A stretch of 64,000 bases of DNA, taken from NCBI GenBank assembly GCA_051294375.1, contig CM119269.1, forward strand, positions 4,683,098-4,747,097, written 5' to 3'. The notes below the pieces were generated by a model, which searched no databases, had not been told where the DNA came from, and saw nothing but the letters and a program-made list of their open reading frames with translations. Numbering within the stretch: position 1 is the stretch's first letter; each line of letters starts with the position of its first letter. Source of the stretch: Paraspadella gotoi. Lineage: Eukaryota > Chaetognatha. This document shows, one piece after another, positions 12,411-28,644 of the stretch. The translations under genes were made by a program, and so were the position numbers.

Positions 12411-12970
12411 TTTATAGCCATAATGTTAATATAAACATACTCTTTTTTCTGTTAGCGTTTAATACGAAAAAAAAATAGCTTTCTTTTACTTTTAAATTAT
12501 GTAGATTATGTCGAAATCACAGGTTGAACGTATGATTTGAGGTAATGATCTCGCAGACGATGCGAAGGTCGATGCAGGATCAGTCTTGGTTCGACGTCTA
12601 ATTTTTTATAATTTTTTTTCTTGTCTTTTTTCTGGAAAAAGACGGCGTGACTTCGAAAGAAGTAAGTTTTTTCTGAGTTTTTTGAGTTTTTGAAATAAAG
12701 TTTTGAAGATGCCGAAATAATTACCTCCGAGCTTATGAGAACGTTTAATATTGATGTAATGTTTAAATAAAAAGATTGAATTAGAAGAAATCGAGAGTGT
12801 ATTCGTGAGGATGTTGTACTTTGGGCCCCCCTTTCTGCGTCTCTCTCATCTCTTTCCTCTCTCTCTCTCTCTCTCTCTACTCTCCTTCTTTCTCTCTCTC
12901 CCCCTCTCTTCTTCTCTTCTCTCTATCTCTTCTCTCTCTCTCATCTCTCTCTTCCTCTCTCTCATATATA
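12411..12970 (+). repeat. Module M (proximal part), copy 2, interrupted
   Basis: Same sequence as 7,308 onward and 14,275 onward up to the CT microsatellite (12,840-12,965). The module then breaks off and resumes at about 13,612; an AT-rich segment containing a foldback element lies between. Confidence 0.8.
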
Positions 12971-13090
12971 TTAAGGCGTAGTAAAATTTTTCTAAATTTA
13001 ACTTTAATTAAAATTCTAAAAGTGAGGATCGAACAACATTATACTAAATAAACATTTATGTAATAAAAAAATTTATAATAAATTTTACAA

Positions 13091-13482
13091 TTTTCGCAGT
13101 AGGCCATATTTATACTTAGTACTAAACAAATAAATGTTAAAATTTCAAAAACAGTTTTTTTCTAAGATTTTTTGCAGATTTGGATTTTTCATAAAAAGTT
13201 GATTAAAAAGAATATAACTCCTTTTGAAAAATTCCTTCATTAAGTGGGTCAAAAATTAGAAAAAGCTATATTTTAAACTGAAAATTAAATTTTTATATAT
13301 TAAATATGTTTTTTTAATATTTAACTCCACTTAATGAAAGAATTTTTAAAAATGATTTATATTTTCTTTATCAACTTTTGACGAGGAATTCAAATCTGGC
13401 AATCAAAATTAAGAAGAGCCTATTTTGAAATTTTTCGATTTTATAAGGTTAGTACTATATATAATATAGCTACTGCGAAAAT
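13091..13482. mobile_element. Foldback (MITE-like) element, ~392 bp
   Basis: The left end TTTTCGCAGTAGGCC is mirrored by GCTACTGCGAAAA at the right end. Inner arms also pair, for example CTTCATTAAGTGGG near 13,230 against CCACTTAATGAAAG near 13,325. The result is one long imperfect hairpin with no coding capacity. Half-elements of the same family occur next to the gap at 53,180-53,276 and at 59,450-59,560. It interrupts copy 2 of module M, though flanking AT-rich sequence (12,970-13,090 and 13,483-13,611) is also extra. Confidence 0.65.
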
Positions 13483-13611
13483 TAAGAAAACCTAAAATAA
13501 ATTTTTTATTTACAAATTAATGTTCACTGGATGGCTTGTTATTTCAGTAATTGACTTTTAGAATTTTTGTATTGTACTTTCACTACGCGCTTACTAATAT
13601 ATATATACTAT

Positions 13612-13616
13612 ATATA

Positions 13617-13660
<44 letters not shown>

Positions 13661-14052
13661 ATATCTCTCTCTCTCTCTCCTTCTTATTTTCATTCATGGT
13701 CATACGTACAGTCTATGGTTTCCATATTCCATTTTCATGTCCTTTTTGCCATTTTTTCTTCCATTTTATCCCTTTTTCCACTTCCGCTCTGGCGACTCGC
13801 GGTCCAAAAGGTTACGTGTCGATTGACCCGGGTGCGCGCAGAGAATGCGTGCGATCTTCATAATGCGCGCGCGCTCGAGGAAAGGCCAGCAGTCAAAGAT
13901 GCTGACGACGACGACGACGACGACGACGATCCGGACGACCGTTGCCAAAAAAAAGGGAAGTAAGAGGATTGAGGACCAATGAATGACCGCGACGATCTCT
14001 GTGACACGACGCCGGAGAGAGAGAGAGAGAGAGAGAGAAGAGAGAGAAGAGG

Positions 14053-14087
<35 letters not shown>

Positions 14088-14249
14088 ACGAGAGGAGAGA
14101 GAGAGAGATTCAGAAAGGAACGATTGCTAACACCAAGAACCTCGCCTTGTTACCCTCGACATATATAGTAATTCCGCGAGGAAACAAAGATCAACAATTT
14201 CCTTCTCACCACCCCCCCCTTCCGCTTTTCTTATACCCCCCTCTCTTTC
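13612..14249 (+). repeat. Module M, copy 2 continued, ended by a gap
   Basis: Resumes with TATATATATC(TC)n, then TCATGGTCATACGTACAG, the (GAC)n run at 13,906-13,928, the GA tract at 14,012-14,108 and the CACCACCCCCCCC stretch. Stops at the N gap. Confidence 0.8.
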
Positions 14250-14274
14250 NNNNNNNNNNNNNNNNNNNNNNNNN
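14250..14274. other. Assembly gap (25 N)
   Basis: Run of 25 Ns. A fixed 25-base run looks like a program default rather than a measured gap. Module M restarts on its right side. Confidence 0.99.
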
Positions 14275-15209
14275 ATACTGTTAAATATAAACATACCTTT
14301 TTCTGTTAGCGTTTAATACGAAGAAAATAAAGCTTTCTTTTACTTTTAAATTTATGTAGACTTGTCGAAGTCAAGGTGTGACGAGATTTGAAGTAATGAT
14401 CTCGCAGAACGATGCGAGGTCGATGCAGGATCATCTGGTTCGACGTTCTTTTAATTTTTTTTATAATTTTTTTTTTTTTCTCTGCTCTTTTTTTCTGGGA
14501 AAAAGACGGTGCGTGACTTCGAAGAAGTAAGTTTTTCTGATTTTTTGAGTTTGAAAAGTAAAGTTTGAAGAATGCCGAAATGAATTACCTCCGAGCTTAT
14601 GAGAACGTTTAATATTGATGTAAGTTTAAAATAAAACAGATTGAATTAGAAGAAATGAGAGTGTATTCGTGGAGGATGGTACTTTGCTTTCTGCGTCTCT
14701 CTCATCTCTCTCCTCCTCTCTCTCTTCTCGTCTCTCTCCTCCTTCTGTTCTCGTCTCTCTCTCAGGATTCTGCTCTCGTCTTCTAGTATCTTCATCTCTG
14801 CTTCGCTCTTCTTATTTGCATCAGTGGTTGCAACGTACAGTTGCTAATGAGTGGTTTCATATTCATTTCTTGTCTTGTTGCCATTTTTCTTGCCATTTAA
14901 TCTAGAAACCTTTTTCCTCATATCAGAACACGCTACTGGGCGATCGCGGGTTCCATAACAGGTAATCGTGGTCGGATTGACCCGGTGCGCGAGAGAAGTG
15001 TCGGCGATCTTCATATGCGCGCCAGCGCGTCAGAGGAAGGACCAGCAGTCCAAAGTATGCTGTACGACAGACGACGACGACGACGACGACAGTCCGGTAG
15101 ACCGTGTGCCAAAAAAAAGGGACAGTAAGAGGATGAGACAATGAATGACCGCGACGAGTCGTCTGTGCACGACCGCGCGGTAGAGAGAGAGAGAGAGATG
15201 AGAGAAGGT

Positions 15210-15276
<67 letters not shown>

Positions 15277-16095
15277 CAGAGAAAGGAACGATTGCTAACA
15301 CAAGAACCTCGCCTTGTTAACCCGTCGACATAATAGTAATTCCGCGAGGAAACAAAAGATCAACAAGTTTCCTTCTCACCACACCCCGCTTCCTGCTTTT
15401 CTCATACCCCTCTCTTTCCACGCGACCACCTTGCCCACCATCTCGCTCCCCCCCTCATATTCCGGCGGGAAAGATCGTTAAAGAGCGTAACTAAATAATA
15501 AGATGAGGAAACGTAACAAGTTAACGGCGGAAGGGGCATCAACAATGGAGTGATATACACCGAAGACGTGAAGGACATCGGCATGCGTGCGACGGGAGAG
15601 ACGATGATTGAGAAGAAGAGGAAGGGAAGAAGGAAACGACGACGTCGAAGATTACGACGATAAGAGGATGTAGAAGACGGGAAGTCCATGAAAACGATGA
15701 AAAAAAAAGAATTACGAACGATATAACTCAAATACGATCTATTCAAAAGAGAGTGAAATGAAAACATCGCCAACGCATTATTCTAACTAATGGACTAAAA
15801 GAGGATTAAAATATTCGGCTCAATTTTTTTTCACGTGAGTATTAAAATAGAACTATCAAATAAGAGGGAGAGATGTCGCCAAAAAAAAGCCGCTGGAAGG
15901 CGAGCCCACAAGTTGCTATGATGTAAGTTTGATCAATTTGCTATAACAGGAACATATAACGTCAATAATTTCTTACTAATAAAATGAACAAATATTGATC
16001 ACAGTCAGTCAGTTAAAGTTATAAATCTTTTCATTTCACTCTTATTTAAAACAGCGTGAGAAGATGAAAAAGAAGGTTGAAAAAAAAAATAGAAA
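14275..16095 (+). repeat. Module M, copy 3 (fullest copy)
   Basis: Contains proximal and distal parts without interruption: the GTTAGCGTTTAATACGAAG start, CT tract (14,696-14,800), (GAC)n at 15,072-15,091, GA tract (15,182-15,274), and the 15,300-16,090 tail ending GAAGGTTGAAAAAAAAAAT. It is peppered with 1-2 base insertions and deletions relative to copies 1 and 2, consistent with unpolished long-read sequence or strong divergence. Confidence 0.85.
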
Positions 16096-17314
16096 GTAAG
16101 AGAGGACGAAGACGAGGAAAGGAAACTCGTTGAATAAGTGAATTTAAGGAAAAGCAAAAACGAGCATTATGTTAACGAAACAACCAGAAGCAACGATGAA
16201 AACGACGAAAATAAAGACGAACGATTCGACGATGATACGACGACGAAAATGAAACGAATTTTTTGATCTTCACTTTCTCGCTCGATCAGTTGTTTTTTTC
16301 CTCGGGCGCGAAAGGCGAGACCAACAAACGGTAAACAAACGGAAACAAATAATGTCAACAAAAAACAAACAAAAAAACAAAAAACAAAAAATGTTTCGGT
16401 CTTTTTCTCGAAAATTGAGATTTTTGTTTTTTTGAAGCTGCAAGTCGTTAGGGATTTTTTTTTTTGGAAGAAAATAGTTTATAAAATTTATTAATTATTA
16501 TATATTTATTATAAGTTTTCTCACTTCATTTATTGTATCCATTTAAAATTGGTCAATTTCGCGAAAACACGAGAGAGAAATCGTTTAAAATACTGAGGCG
16601 CGATATATTGTATGATTTTTATTTTTATTATAATTTTTATTAGTTGATCTTTTTCTCGTTTAGTTTTAATGGCGTTTTTTTATTTTTTATTGTTTTGTTT
16701 TGTTTTAGGCTGTCGATTTTCCATCGCCTCGGCATCTTTTCGTGTCCGCGAGCAGAAAGGCGAATCATGCGCTCGTCTTTTTTTTCTCTTTTCGCGCGCG
16801 CAGATCATCGCCGCGACGCGCGGCCACGCCCCACCGTCAAACGTCACGCCAGCGCCAGCCATGCTGACGCTAGCAGACGTCTCATTTCTTGAGACGCGTC
16901 GTCGTCGTTACCGTGTCGTGTTCATCATCGTCCTCTCGTAACCGCGCGCGTCCCGGGAATGTCGGTTCGTCGTCGCGTCGTCGTCGTCGTGTGTCTGTTC
17001 TTGACTTCTCTTTAGAAAAGTGAAGGATTTTAGTGATTGTCTTTTTCTCTTCGCCGTTGGCTTCGTCGTCGCGTCGTTGTCATCGTGGTCGTTCTTGTCG
17101 TCGCCGTGGCCTTCCAAGTCGCTCATCGCCTCGTGGTTCATTTGTGGTTCTTTCTCTCTTTTTTAAACTCTTCTTCTCACTCGTTTGTTGATAAGTTTCT
17201 TCTGTACATTATTTCATTTCTAGTTTATTTTTAATGAAATATTTGTATTAAGTAAAAGACCTCTCAGTTTAAAAATTTATGTTTCGTTTTGAACTTCTGA
17301 CGTTCGGCAGCTAG
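16096..17314. other. Single-copy stretch with CpG-rich promoter-like core
   Basis: Purine-rich and AT-rich sequence, then a CpG-rich core at 16,735-17,130 with (CGTCGT)n runs and the inverted repeat GACGTCTCA..TGAGACGCGTC at 16,877-16,903. Open frames cross it but show no domain, and the triplet run explains their length. No gene supported; it could be a promoter or 5' UTR. Confidence 0.4.
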
Positions 17315-18038
17315 GAAAGGAAGGAAATAACCGCGATAAATTACTTGTTGCCAAAAAAGATCGGAGCTGAAAACGACGGAAACGTCAATGAAGATTAAAT
17401 AAAGGAGAACTCTCTGTAAGGCTGAGGATGACGTCGAGGTTGACAAAAGGATGACTAAGAGGATGACAAAGAGGATGACGAAGAGGATGACGAAGACGAA
17501 GACGAGGATGCCAACAATGACCCAAGAAGGTAGGCAGTGAAAAAGGCGACAAATTCTACGACGCAAGGCGTCATCGTCAAAATATTTTTAAAAACCAAAA
17601 CAAACGAAACAAAGACAACGAATTAGGAAACATCAAGAAATAAGAGTGAATATATGAACACTGAACTGAGTAACAATTTTTTGGATTCTCCTCCATCCAC
17701 TTTTCTATATTAAATATATATATATATATTAAGTATTCCTCTATCCACTTTTATACATTAAATATTCTCCCCCCATCTCCTATGTACTACTATGCTCTTT
17801 TCTTTTTGCCCAATAAGGTTTTCATGATCTGTCGACGGTTGAACAGAATATAAAAGAGGACGGGGGCTTCGCTCCGGCCCAGCGGAAGCGAGGCTCGGAC
17901 CTCGTTTCCGCGAAATCTTGAATTTTCTTTTTTTTTACGTTTATTCGCTCAAAATGTTACAAAACGTTACGTCCAGATTTCGTGGTACGGCCACGGGCTG
18001 TGCGGACGCGAGCGATGTGTCTGTGTTTAATATTGTTT
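17315..18038 (+). repeat. Module Z, copy 2, ended by a gap
   Basis: Matches 11,640-12,405 with many small indels. Its end, CTGTGTTTAATATTGTTT, abuts the 185-base gap. Confidence 0.85.
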
Positions 18039-18223
18039 NNNNNNNNNNNNNNNNNNNNNNNNNNNNNNNNNNNNNNNNNNNNNNNNNNNNNNNNNNNNNN
18101 NNNNNNNNNNNNNNNNNNNNNNNNNNNNNNNNNNNNNNNNNNNNNNNNNNNNNNNNNNNNNNNNNNNNNNNNNNNNNNNNNNNNNNNNNNNNNNNNNNNN
18201 NNNNNNNNNNNNNNNNNNNNNNN
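18039..18223. other. Assembly gap (185 N)
   Basis: Run of Ns. Module Z lies to the left and module Y to the right, the reverse of their order at 10.9-12.4 kb. Confidence 0.99.
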
Positions 18224-18324
18224 TCGCATTCACTTCACTTTAAAATCTTTTCGCAGCGAGGAATTCCATACTAAGTCATAAATCATGAATTACGAAAAGT
18301 CGCCTTCTGGTAAAGAGAGAAAGA

Positions 18325-18366
<42 letters not shown>

Positions 18367-18768
18367 GAGAGAGAGATAGAGGGCAAGAGTGCGTGTTTGT
18401 GTGTACATGTGAATGTGTGTTGTGTGTTAACGTGTGTGTGGGCGAAGGTGTACAATTTTTTGTGTGGAAAGGTTGCAAATGAATTGTAATCCTGGACGAT
18501 GGCATATTTATGCTTATTGTAGTTATCGTCATCATAGTCGTCGTCGCTTCAGTAATTTTTCTTAATCTTTGACTCTCATTGAGAAGACGGGATGAATGAA
18601 GGAAAAGCAAAATTCGAAAAGATAATAAAGGAAAAAGGCAAAAAAAGTAAAGTAATATTAAAGAAATTGAGGAAAAAAGAATGGAAGAAGCAAGGAGGAA
18701 TGTTAAAAAAGAAGAAAGGAAGGAAGGAAGGAAGAAAAGTGAAGAGAGAGAGAGTAGAGAGAGAGAGA

Positions 18769-18822
<54 letters not shown>

Positions 18823-19088
18823 GAGGAGAAGGAGAGAGAGAGAGAGAGAAGTAGGAGAAGAGAGGGAGGAGAGAGAGAGAGATGAGAGAGAGGAGAGAGA
18901 GAGAGAGAAGACATGAAGTAGGAGAGCGAGAGGGGAGAGAGAAGAATTAGAGAAAAGTGAAAGCTGGGGTTAATGAAAAAAATGAAAAAGAGAAAAAAGA
19001 AAGATAAAGAAAGAATAAGAAAGAAGAAAGAAAGAAAAGAAGAAGAAAAGAAAAGCAAAGAAAGAAAGAGTTTTTTAAACCAACAAAA
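18224..19088 (+). repeat. Module Y plus GA tract, copy 2
   Basis: 18,224-18,740 matches 10,945-11,480. 18,740-19,088 matches the GA/GAAA tract at 10,622-10,925, ending ACCAACAAAATT. The order of the two parts is swapped relative to copy 1, with the break exactly at the shared ACCAACAAAATT. Confidence 0.8.
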
Positions 19089-21627
<2,539 letters not shown>

Positions 21628-21757
21628 NNNNNNNNNNNNNNNNNNNNNNNNNNNNNNNNNNNNNNNNNNNNNNNNNNNNNNNNNNNNNNNNNNNNNNNNN
21701 NNNNNNNNNNNNNNNNNNNNNNNNNNNNNNNNNNNNNNNNNNNNNNNNNNNNNNNNN
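21628..21757. other. Assembly gap (130 N)
   Basis: Run of Ns between the end of module X and a second start of module X. Confidence 0.99.
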
Positions 21758-21905
21758 TACTTTTAAAACCGAACGTCGATCAATCAAGGTATGAAGTTAC
21801 CGTTTTGTTTTAAAGGTATCAAGGTATCAAGGTTCCCTTATGTTTTTTTGTTGGTTTTTTTTTTAATTTTACTATCGAAGTTAAAACTAACAATCCAAAA
21901 TTGTG
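21758..21905 (+). repeat. Module X start, copy 2
   Basis: CGATCAATCAAGGTATGAAGTT and the following ~110 bases match 8,000-8,120, so the beginning of X sits after its own end. A short piece, GCTAAATCTTGCTAAAAAG (22,108-22,126), also matches 7,956-7,974. Confidence 0.8.
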
Positions 21906-21907
21906 CG

Positions 21908-21951
<44 letters not shown>

Positions 21952-22274
21952 CTGTTTTTACTTCTCGCTTCCATCGCTTTTCTTTAAATCGATTTTTAAA
22001 TGTTTTTTTATTATTCTATTTTATTTATTGTTTCCGTTTTCTATTCTCAGTGTTTTTAACAAATCTAAATAAAAAAAAAGCGAGCCAACAAAAAAAATTA
22101 ATTTACAAGCTAAATCTTGCTAAAAAGAAAATTGTAAAAAGAGAGAGAGAGAGAGAGAAAGAGAGACAGATGAGAATCAAATAATGATTTTTATGTTTTA
22201 AATTCGGAATTTTATTATTTTCTATCCTCTCTTTATCTTTAGGACAAACAAGAATAATTAAATAAATAAATAAA
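21906..22274. other. Non-coding, CT and GA tracts
   Basis: A CT microsatellite at 21,908-21,951, AT-rich sequence and a GA tract at 22,140-22,165. Nothing else recognised. Confidence 0.5.
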
Positions 22275-22625
22275 CAGGAACGGTAATTTCAATGTGTTGC
22301 GCCGCATTGACTTTATATTCATGTATATTTCCCGTTAATCACATATGACATGACATGACTAACAAACTTTCTTTGCCCATCTATTTATAACATGCACTGC
22401 ATCAAAATTCCATCTTTTATTTCTTATAGTTTTAGGAATTCCTGAAGCCGGCACTAGCAGTCCCTTAGATTTGAGCTTTTTCTGTCTTAACAAATGAACA
22501 ACCGACTATAGACAAATAATATGCATTTTTAATGTAAGTGGGACAGCCCGACGAACAGACATACCGAGCGACTGACAGACGGACCGAAAAGTGACTTGTA
22601 AAGTTGCCCCGCGGCGCAACTAAAA
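22275..22625 (+). mobile_element. Dispersed repeat R, copy 1
   Basis: About 340 bases beginning near AACGGTAATTTCAATGTGTTGCGCCGC and ending near CGCGGCGCAACTAAAA. It carries the conserved piece GGC(A/G)(C/T)TAGCAG..ACTTAGATTTGAG and a ladder of (A/C)GACAGAC. Two further copies lie at 25,575-25,820 and 30,190-30,520, same strand. No coding frame; GTTGCGCCGC at one end and GCGGCGCAAC at the other form short inverted ends. Class not recognised. Confidence 0.65.
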
Positions 22626-22711
22626 ATTAAAAAAAGAAAGGAAAGTTTGGAAATAAAAAGAGAGAAAATATCTAAATATAAACAAAACAGAATCATAACC
22701 GTCGGTGTTGA

Positions 22712-22775
22712 TGACGTCGTCGTCGTCGTCGTCGTCGTCGTTATTCTTGTCAACGTCGTCGTCGTCGTCGTCGAC
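22712..22775 (+). repeat. (GTC)n triplet repeat
   Basis: Two GTC runs separated by a short spacer. Similar GAC/GTC runs occur at 24,426-24,475, 26,190-26,212, 26,352-26,370 and 29,400-29,418. Confidence 0.9.
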
Positions 22776-22785
22776 CATCTCGTCG

Positions 22786-22798
22786 AGGTCAAAGGTCA
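22786..22798 (+). promoter_or_regulatory. DR1 nuclear-receptor-like site (AGGTCAAAGGTCA)
   Basis: Perfect direct repeat of AGGTCA with one-base spacing, directly after the GTC repeat and upstream of TCACGTGA (22,822-22,829). A CpG-rich context makes a promoter possible, but no gene was found next to it. Confidence 0.3.
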
Positions 22799-22929
22799 AA
22801 GTGGTGAGCGACGTGACGATTTCACGTGAGGCCCTGATTCGTGAAAAATTGGGGGGGAGGCGAAGGGAAGGGATAAGATGGAGAGGAAAAAAGTGTGAAG
22901 GGGAGAAAGAGGCTTGTCTATGACGACGA

Positions 22930-22939
22930 NNNNNNNNNN
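22930..22939. other. Assembly gap (10 N)
   Basis: Run of ten Ns inside a GAC-rich triplet stretch that continues as (GGC)n to about 22,974. Confidence 0.99.
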
Positions 22940-23095
22940 GACGACGACAACGGCGACGGCGGCGGCGGCGGCGGCATAAAAGACGATTGGCATTCAGTAA
23001 TTTTTTTTTTAACGAGACGTTTATTAAGATTTTTAAACAGTAAATTTAACTGACAAAGAATATTCGAAGTTAATGTGAAGGCGATACTCTGATAT

Positions 23096-23155
23096 GAGCA
23101 AAATAGCTTATTTATTAAATGAATGGATAATTTTTATATTGGTTGTACCAATTTC
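23096..23155 (+). mobile_element. Fragment of dispersed repeat S
   Basis: AGCTTATTTATTAAATGAATGG followed by a TTGGTTGTACCAATTTCAT end. The same end occurs at 42,178-42,230, 42,565-42,625 and, inverted, at 45,062-45,122. Confidence 0.6.
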
Positions 23156-24794
<1,639 letters not shown>

Positions 24795-24959
24795 TATCTC
24801 TAACTCCGTCTCTATCTGGATATTTCGTGAAGGTGATTCTTCATCTCCTTCCGAATTACTTTCTATTTTTTTTTCTTAAGCGAATTCCTTTGAGTTTTCT
24901 GCCCTCACTTCCCCAGCAGTTCTCAGCTTTTCTTAACTCCCTATTGACTCTCCTCTTCT

Positions 24960-25150
24960 CCCCTACTTTTTTCCCTCCTACTCTCCTGATTTACTTTATC
25001 TCCTTTGTCTCCTTCTCTCCTCCCTTACCTTCTTCCCTCCTCCTCTCCTGATTTACTTTATCTCCTTTGTCTCCTTCTCTCCACCCCTAACTTCTACCCT
25101 CCCCGTCTACTACCTTGCTTTCTTTATCTCGTTTGTCTCCTTCTATTTTT
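24960..25150 (+). repeat. Pyrimidine minisatellite, ~62 bp unit, about 3 copies
   Basis: CCTGATTTACTTTATCTCC recurs at 24,985 and 25,047, and a diverged third unit starts near 25,110. Each unit also carries TTTGTCTCCTTCT. The rest of 24,793-25,460 is CT-rich with no gene. Confidence 0.7.
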
Positions 25151-25460
25151 TCTCACTTTCTCCCGTCATTTTTTAGTGTCTTTTTCGTGTCTGTTTCCTC
25201 CTTTGTCTCTTGGTTTTTTTTTTTCAGCGTCTTTTCTTCTTCCTTTTGCCACCTGCGCCGCCTTACTTCGGCTCGAGTAATCAATCGGATATCCTCCTCG
25301 ACAGATGCCACGAGGCACAGATGCATCTGTTCCGACGCCTTTCTAGGGGTCGCGCGCGGGCAACTCCACCTGTCTGTCGGAGACTCTCCTCGCCTCAAAC
25401 TTTTGTCAAGTGTAGAATAAAAGAACAGCGGAGACCGAGAATGGGGACAGTGATTTCAAA

Positions 25461-25464
<4 letters not shown>

Positions 25465-25556
<92 letters not shown>
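25465..25556 (+). repeat. (GA)n microsatellite, ~90 bp
   Basis: Pure AG tract, immediately before repeat R copy 2. Confidence 0.97.
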
Positions 25557-25557
<1 letters not shown>

Positions 25558-25574
25558 TATAAATATGGAAAAGA

Positions 25575-25820
25575 TGTGTTGCGCCGCAGGGATTTTCTTT
25601 TCACCTGTATTTATGACCTGTCTTTAAAGTTTTAGGATTTCCAGAAGGCGGCACTAGCAGTCACTTAGATTTGAGGTTTTTTCCTCTCTTAACAAATGAG
25701 CAATCAACTACAGGCGAATTATATGAATTTTTAACGTAAAAGGGATAGACCGACGGACAGACATACATATCGACAGACCGAAAAGTTACGTATAGAGTTA
25801 CTCGCGGCGCAACTAAAACT
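25575..25820 (+). mobile_element. Dispersed repeat R, copy 2 (shortened)
   Basis: Begins AGATGTGTTGCGCCGC and ends CTCGCGGCGCAACTAAAA, like 22,275-22,625, but about 100 internal bases are missing near the left end. Confidence 0.65.
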
Positions 25821-25965
25821 GATAATCGTAGTCTGACGGGACATCTAGAGCCGCTCCTTATTCAAAACGAAAGATCTCTTCCGATTTTCATCTAGTCCAA
25901 TTAACCTGCTACTTCCGCCTTTTGCCTCCTCTTCCCTTCCAGATTCGATGCTCTTTTATTTATTT

Positions 25966-26003
<38 letters not shown>

Positions 26004-26046
26004 GAGATCAGTAAACCCGCCAAAAAAAGGCACCAAATTCCCTGGC

Positions 26047-26085
<39 letters not shown>

Positions 26086-26086
26086 A

Positions 26087-26117
<31 letters not shown>

Positions 26118-28548
26118 TCACAAACCAGAAACAAAACTTAAAAGAAAAGAAAACCTTTGGTTGAGAGGAAAAAACAAAAGTCGCTTTCGACGACGACGAC
26201 GACGACGACGATGAAATTGACTAAAAGCCAAAGATGACGATGAAGGCAACAAAGGGCGAAAACTATAACGACAGATTTCACAAATACATATTCGACGACG
26301 ATGAAAATGACGAAAAGCCAAAGATGACGACGAAGGCGACGAAAAACCAAACGACGACGACGACGACGACAACTTTGTGTGTTTGGGAGGAAAAACCGGC
26401 TGGTGGTGGAAACAAAAAAAAAAGTCGCGAAACGCAGGAAGAAATTCGTTGTTTGTTCTGCGTCGAAACCGGAAATGAAACCTAGGCCAGGCCCACTTCC
26501 TGGCCCCCACATCCGACACCATCCAGTTCCCCCTCTCCCCTCAACACCCCTTTTTCTCTTTCCTTTGCTTTAGCGGCGATAGGGGCGTTGCGGATTCGGA
26601 TTCGGGCGTGTCAGTTCCGTTTCGACGAAAAGGGAGAATTTGATGCGAAGTCGCGTCGTTCGGCGCCATCTTTGACGCTGATTGGCGCGAGGAAACTGTA
26701 TTCTGAAGATGGAAGTTTCACGAAATGTAACGTAAAATTGACAACAAAATAAAATTACCGTAAATAATATTGGAAACAAAAGGAAAAAGGAAAAAAAGAA
26801 AAGTTAAATTAGATAAAGTTAAGTAAATTTCAGTAGAGTGAGTAAAGTAAAGTAAAGCAAAAAAAAACTAAAAAATAGAAAAGAAAAGAAAATTTAAAAA
26901 AGGAGAGAAAAACAATGGAATAGAAATGAAACATGGAAAAAAAGAAGAAAAGCCCGAGGAGAGCGAGTGGCGGCCGAATTTCCTTTTTGGAAGAGAGAAG
27001 GTCAGTCGACCTCTGGAAAGGCGCTGCCGATCTGTCCTCTCGCCCGCCGATTCGTCTTCTCGGCACCGGAAAGAATTGTGGTCTTTTCTCGAAGCAAGAA
27101 ATGGAAAGCTTTGGGCTTGCTCTCTCGGTGTCAACAAACTTAACATTGGTCTCTATTAACGTTTTTCTCCTGTAAATTTTACTTACCGTCGATGCGGTCG
27201 CTGATAAGGCATCTCATCAATTCCTTTTCGAAAAGTTTTCAAGTACTTTGCAAGGTATAGGACAAGATTGACCACGGGAAATGTGTTGTCGCGTAAAGAG
27301 TAAACGACACAGCCTTTATTTGTGAAAGAAAAGTTCTTCATTATGCTTTTACTGATCACATATATGATACCACCGCTTATGATAGTACGTAGTAATCGTT
27401 TCGGTCCTAAACGATCCGCCAGAAAGGCTTGTATGCGATACAGTGGCTGTTTCTACAGCGTGGCTTATGATAGAAAAGCTTCCGAGCAGTAAAGCTCTTG
27501 ACACTAGACAGTCGACAGTAGACAGTCGACAGTCAAGCCATCGATAGTAAAGCTTTTGGCCTTTGGCGAACTGAAACCGTTGCCCCCGAACGTCGCGGGC
27601 CGTGACCCCGACGGCCCGCGTCGACCTTTATCTTCTCTGGCGCCAGGCGATGCCAATTTTGGGTTCAGGCCACCAAAGATTATCGCCAGGCGATGCCAGA
27701 TGGTCGCTGAGGCTTTTAGGGTGGGCGCGTACTTTTTCTTAGAGCGCGCAGAACGTTTTGGTCGAGGGTAGACGATCTAAATTTATTTATTTCTTTATCT
27801 AATCTTATTTTGTCTCAACTTTATTCATTTTGTTTCAACTTATTTGAATTCGTATTTTCTCATCTCTATTATTTTTTTCTCATCTCTAAATTGGTTAAAT
27901 TTAAACGGAGGTTAACTTTTCATTTTATTTCATTTCATTTTATCATTTTATATTATCTCGACTTGTTTTATTTTAACCAAATATATATGGTGTATTTCAT
28001 CTCGAGTCTTTTAAACTCATCTTGATTCGATTTATTTTAAATATCTCTATTTGTTTTCGCATAAGATCGTTTAATCTAATCTAAATTTGTATTGTTGTAT
28101 TTTGAGTCTTTCGTTTTATCTCATCTTCAAAATCGGTTAGCACGTTGCGAAAACGCAGCTTTTATCATTTATCACTTTTTTTTGTTGATCACCTCTCATC
28201 ACATCACGTCTCTACAAAATAAGTAAATTCTTCTAATGAAAAACCATGTTCCTTTGTTTGTTTTTTTTTAGACTTTTTTTTAATCGTAAGGAGGCTTTTT
28301 TCCGTCACGGATCCCTCCAACCTCCTGCGTGGCTTTTGTTGTCATTTTTCGGCGAAGGATGAAGCTGAGACACGTGTCGGCAACGTCGGCATTTTTACAC
28401 GAGAAGAATATGTGATTAAGTAATAAAAAAGATTTTCAAAATTGGGTTGAAAATTTTCGTTGACCTGGAGTGTCGTTGGAAGAAATAAACGTAAAGAAAA
28501 TGGGTTTTAAAACGCAAAAAAAAAATAGATGTTGAAAAAATAGAAAGA
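25821..28548. other. Non-coding stretch
   Basis: Contains CT and GA tracts (25,970-26,000 and 26,050-26,117), GAC triplet runs, a GC-rich patch at 26,490-26,720, a 14-base tandem duplication TAGACAGTCGACAG at 27,505-27,532, and a CpG-rich patch at 27,560-27,770 with CGCCAGGCGATGCCA twice. Several short frames exist, but none has a domain, splice support or family resemblance. Confidence 0.4.
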
Positions 28549-28550
28549 AA

Positions 28551-28644
<94 letters not shown>

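Noticed and set aside
16644-17234. Overlapping frames in the CpG-rich region, both strands
   Set aside because: Composition (GTC/GAC runs, CpG) explains them; no family resemblance and no matching splice sites.
27556-27771. 71-codon frame in a GC-rich patch
   Set aside because: Contains a repeated CGCCAGGCGATGCCA piece and has no coding support.
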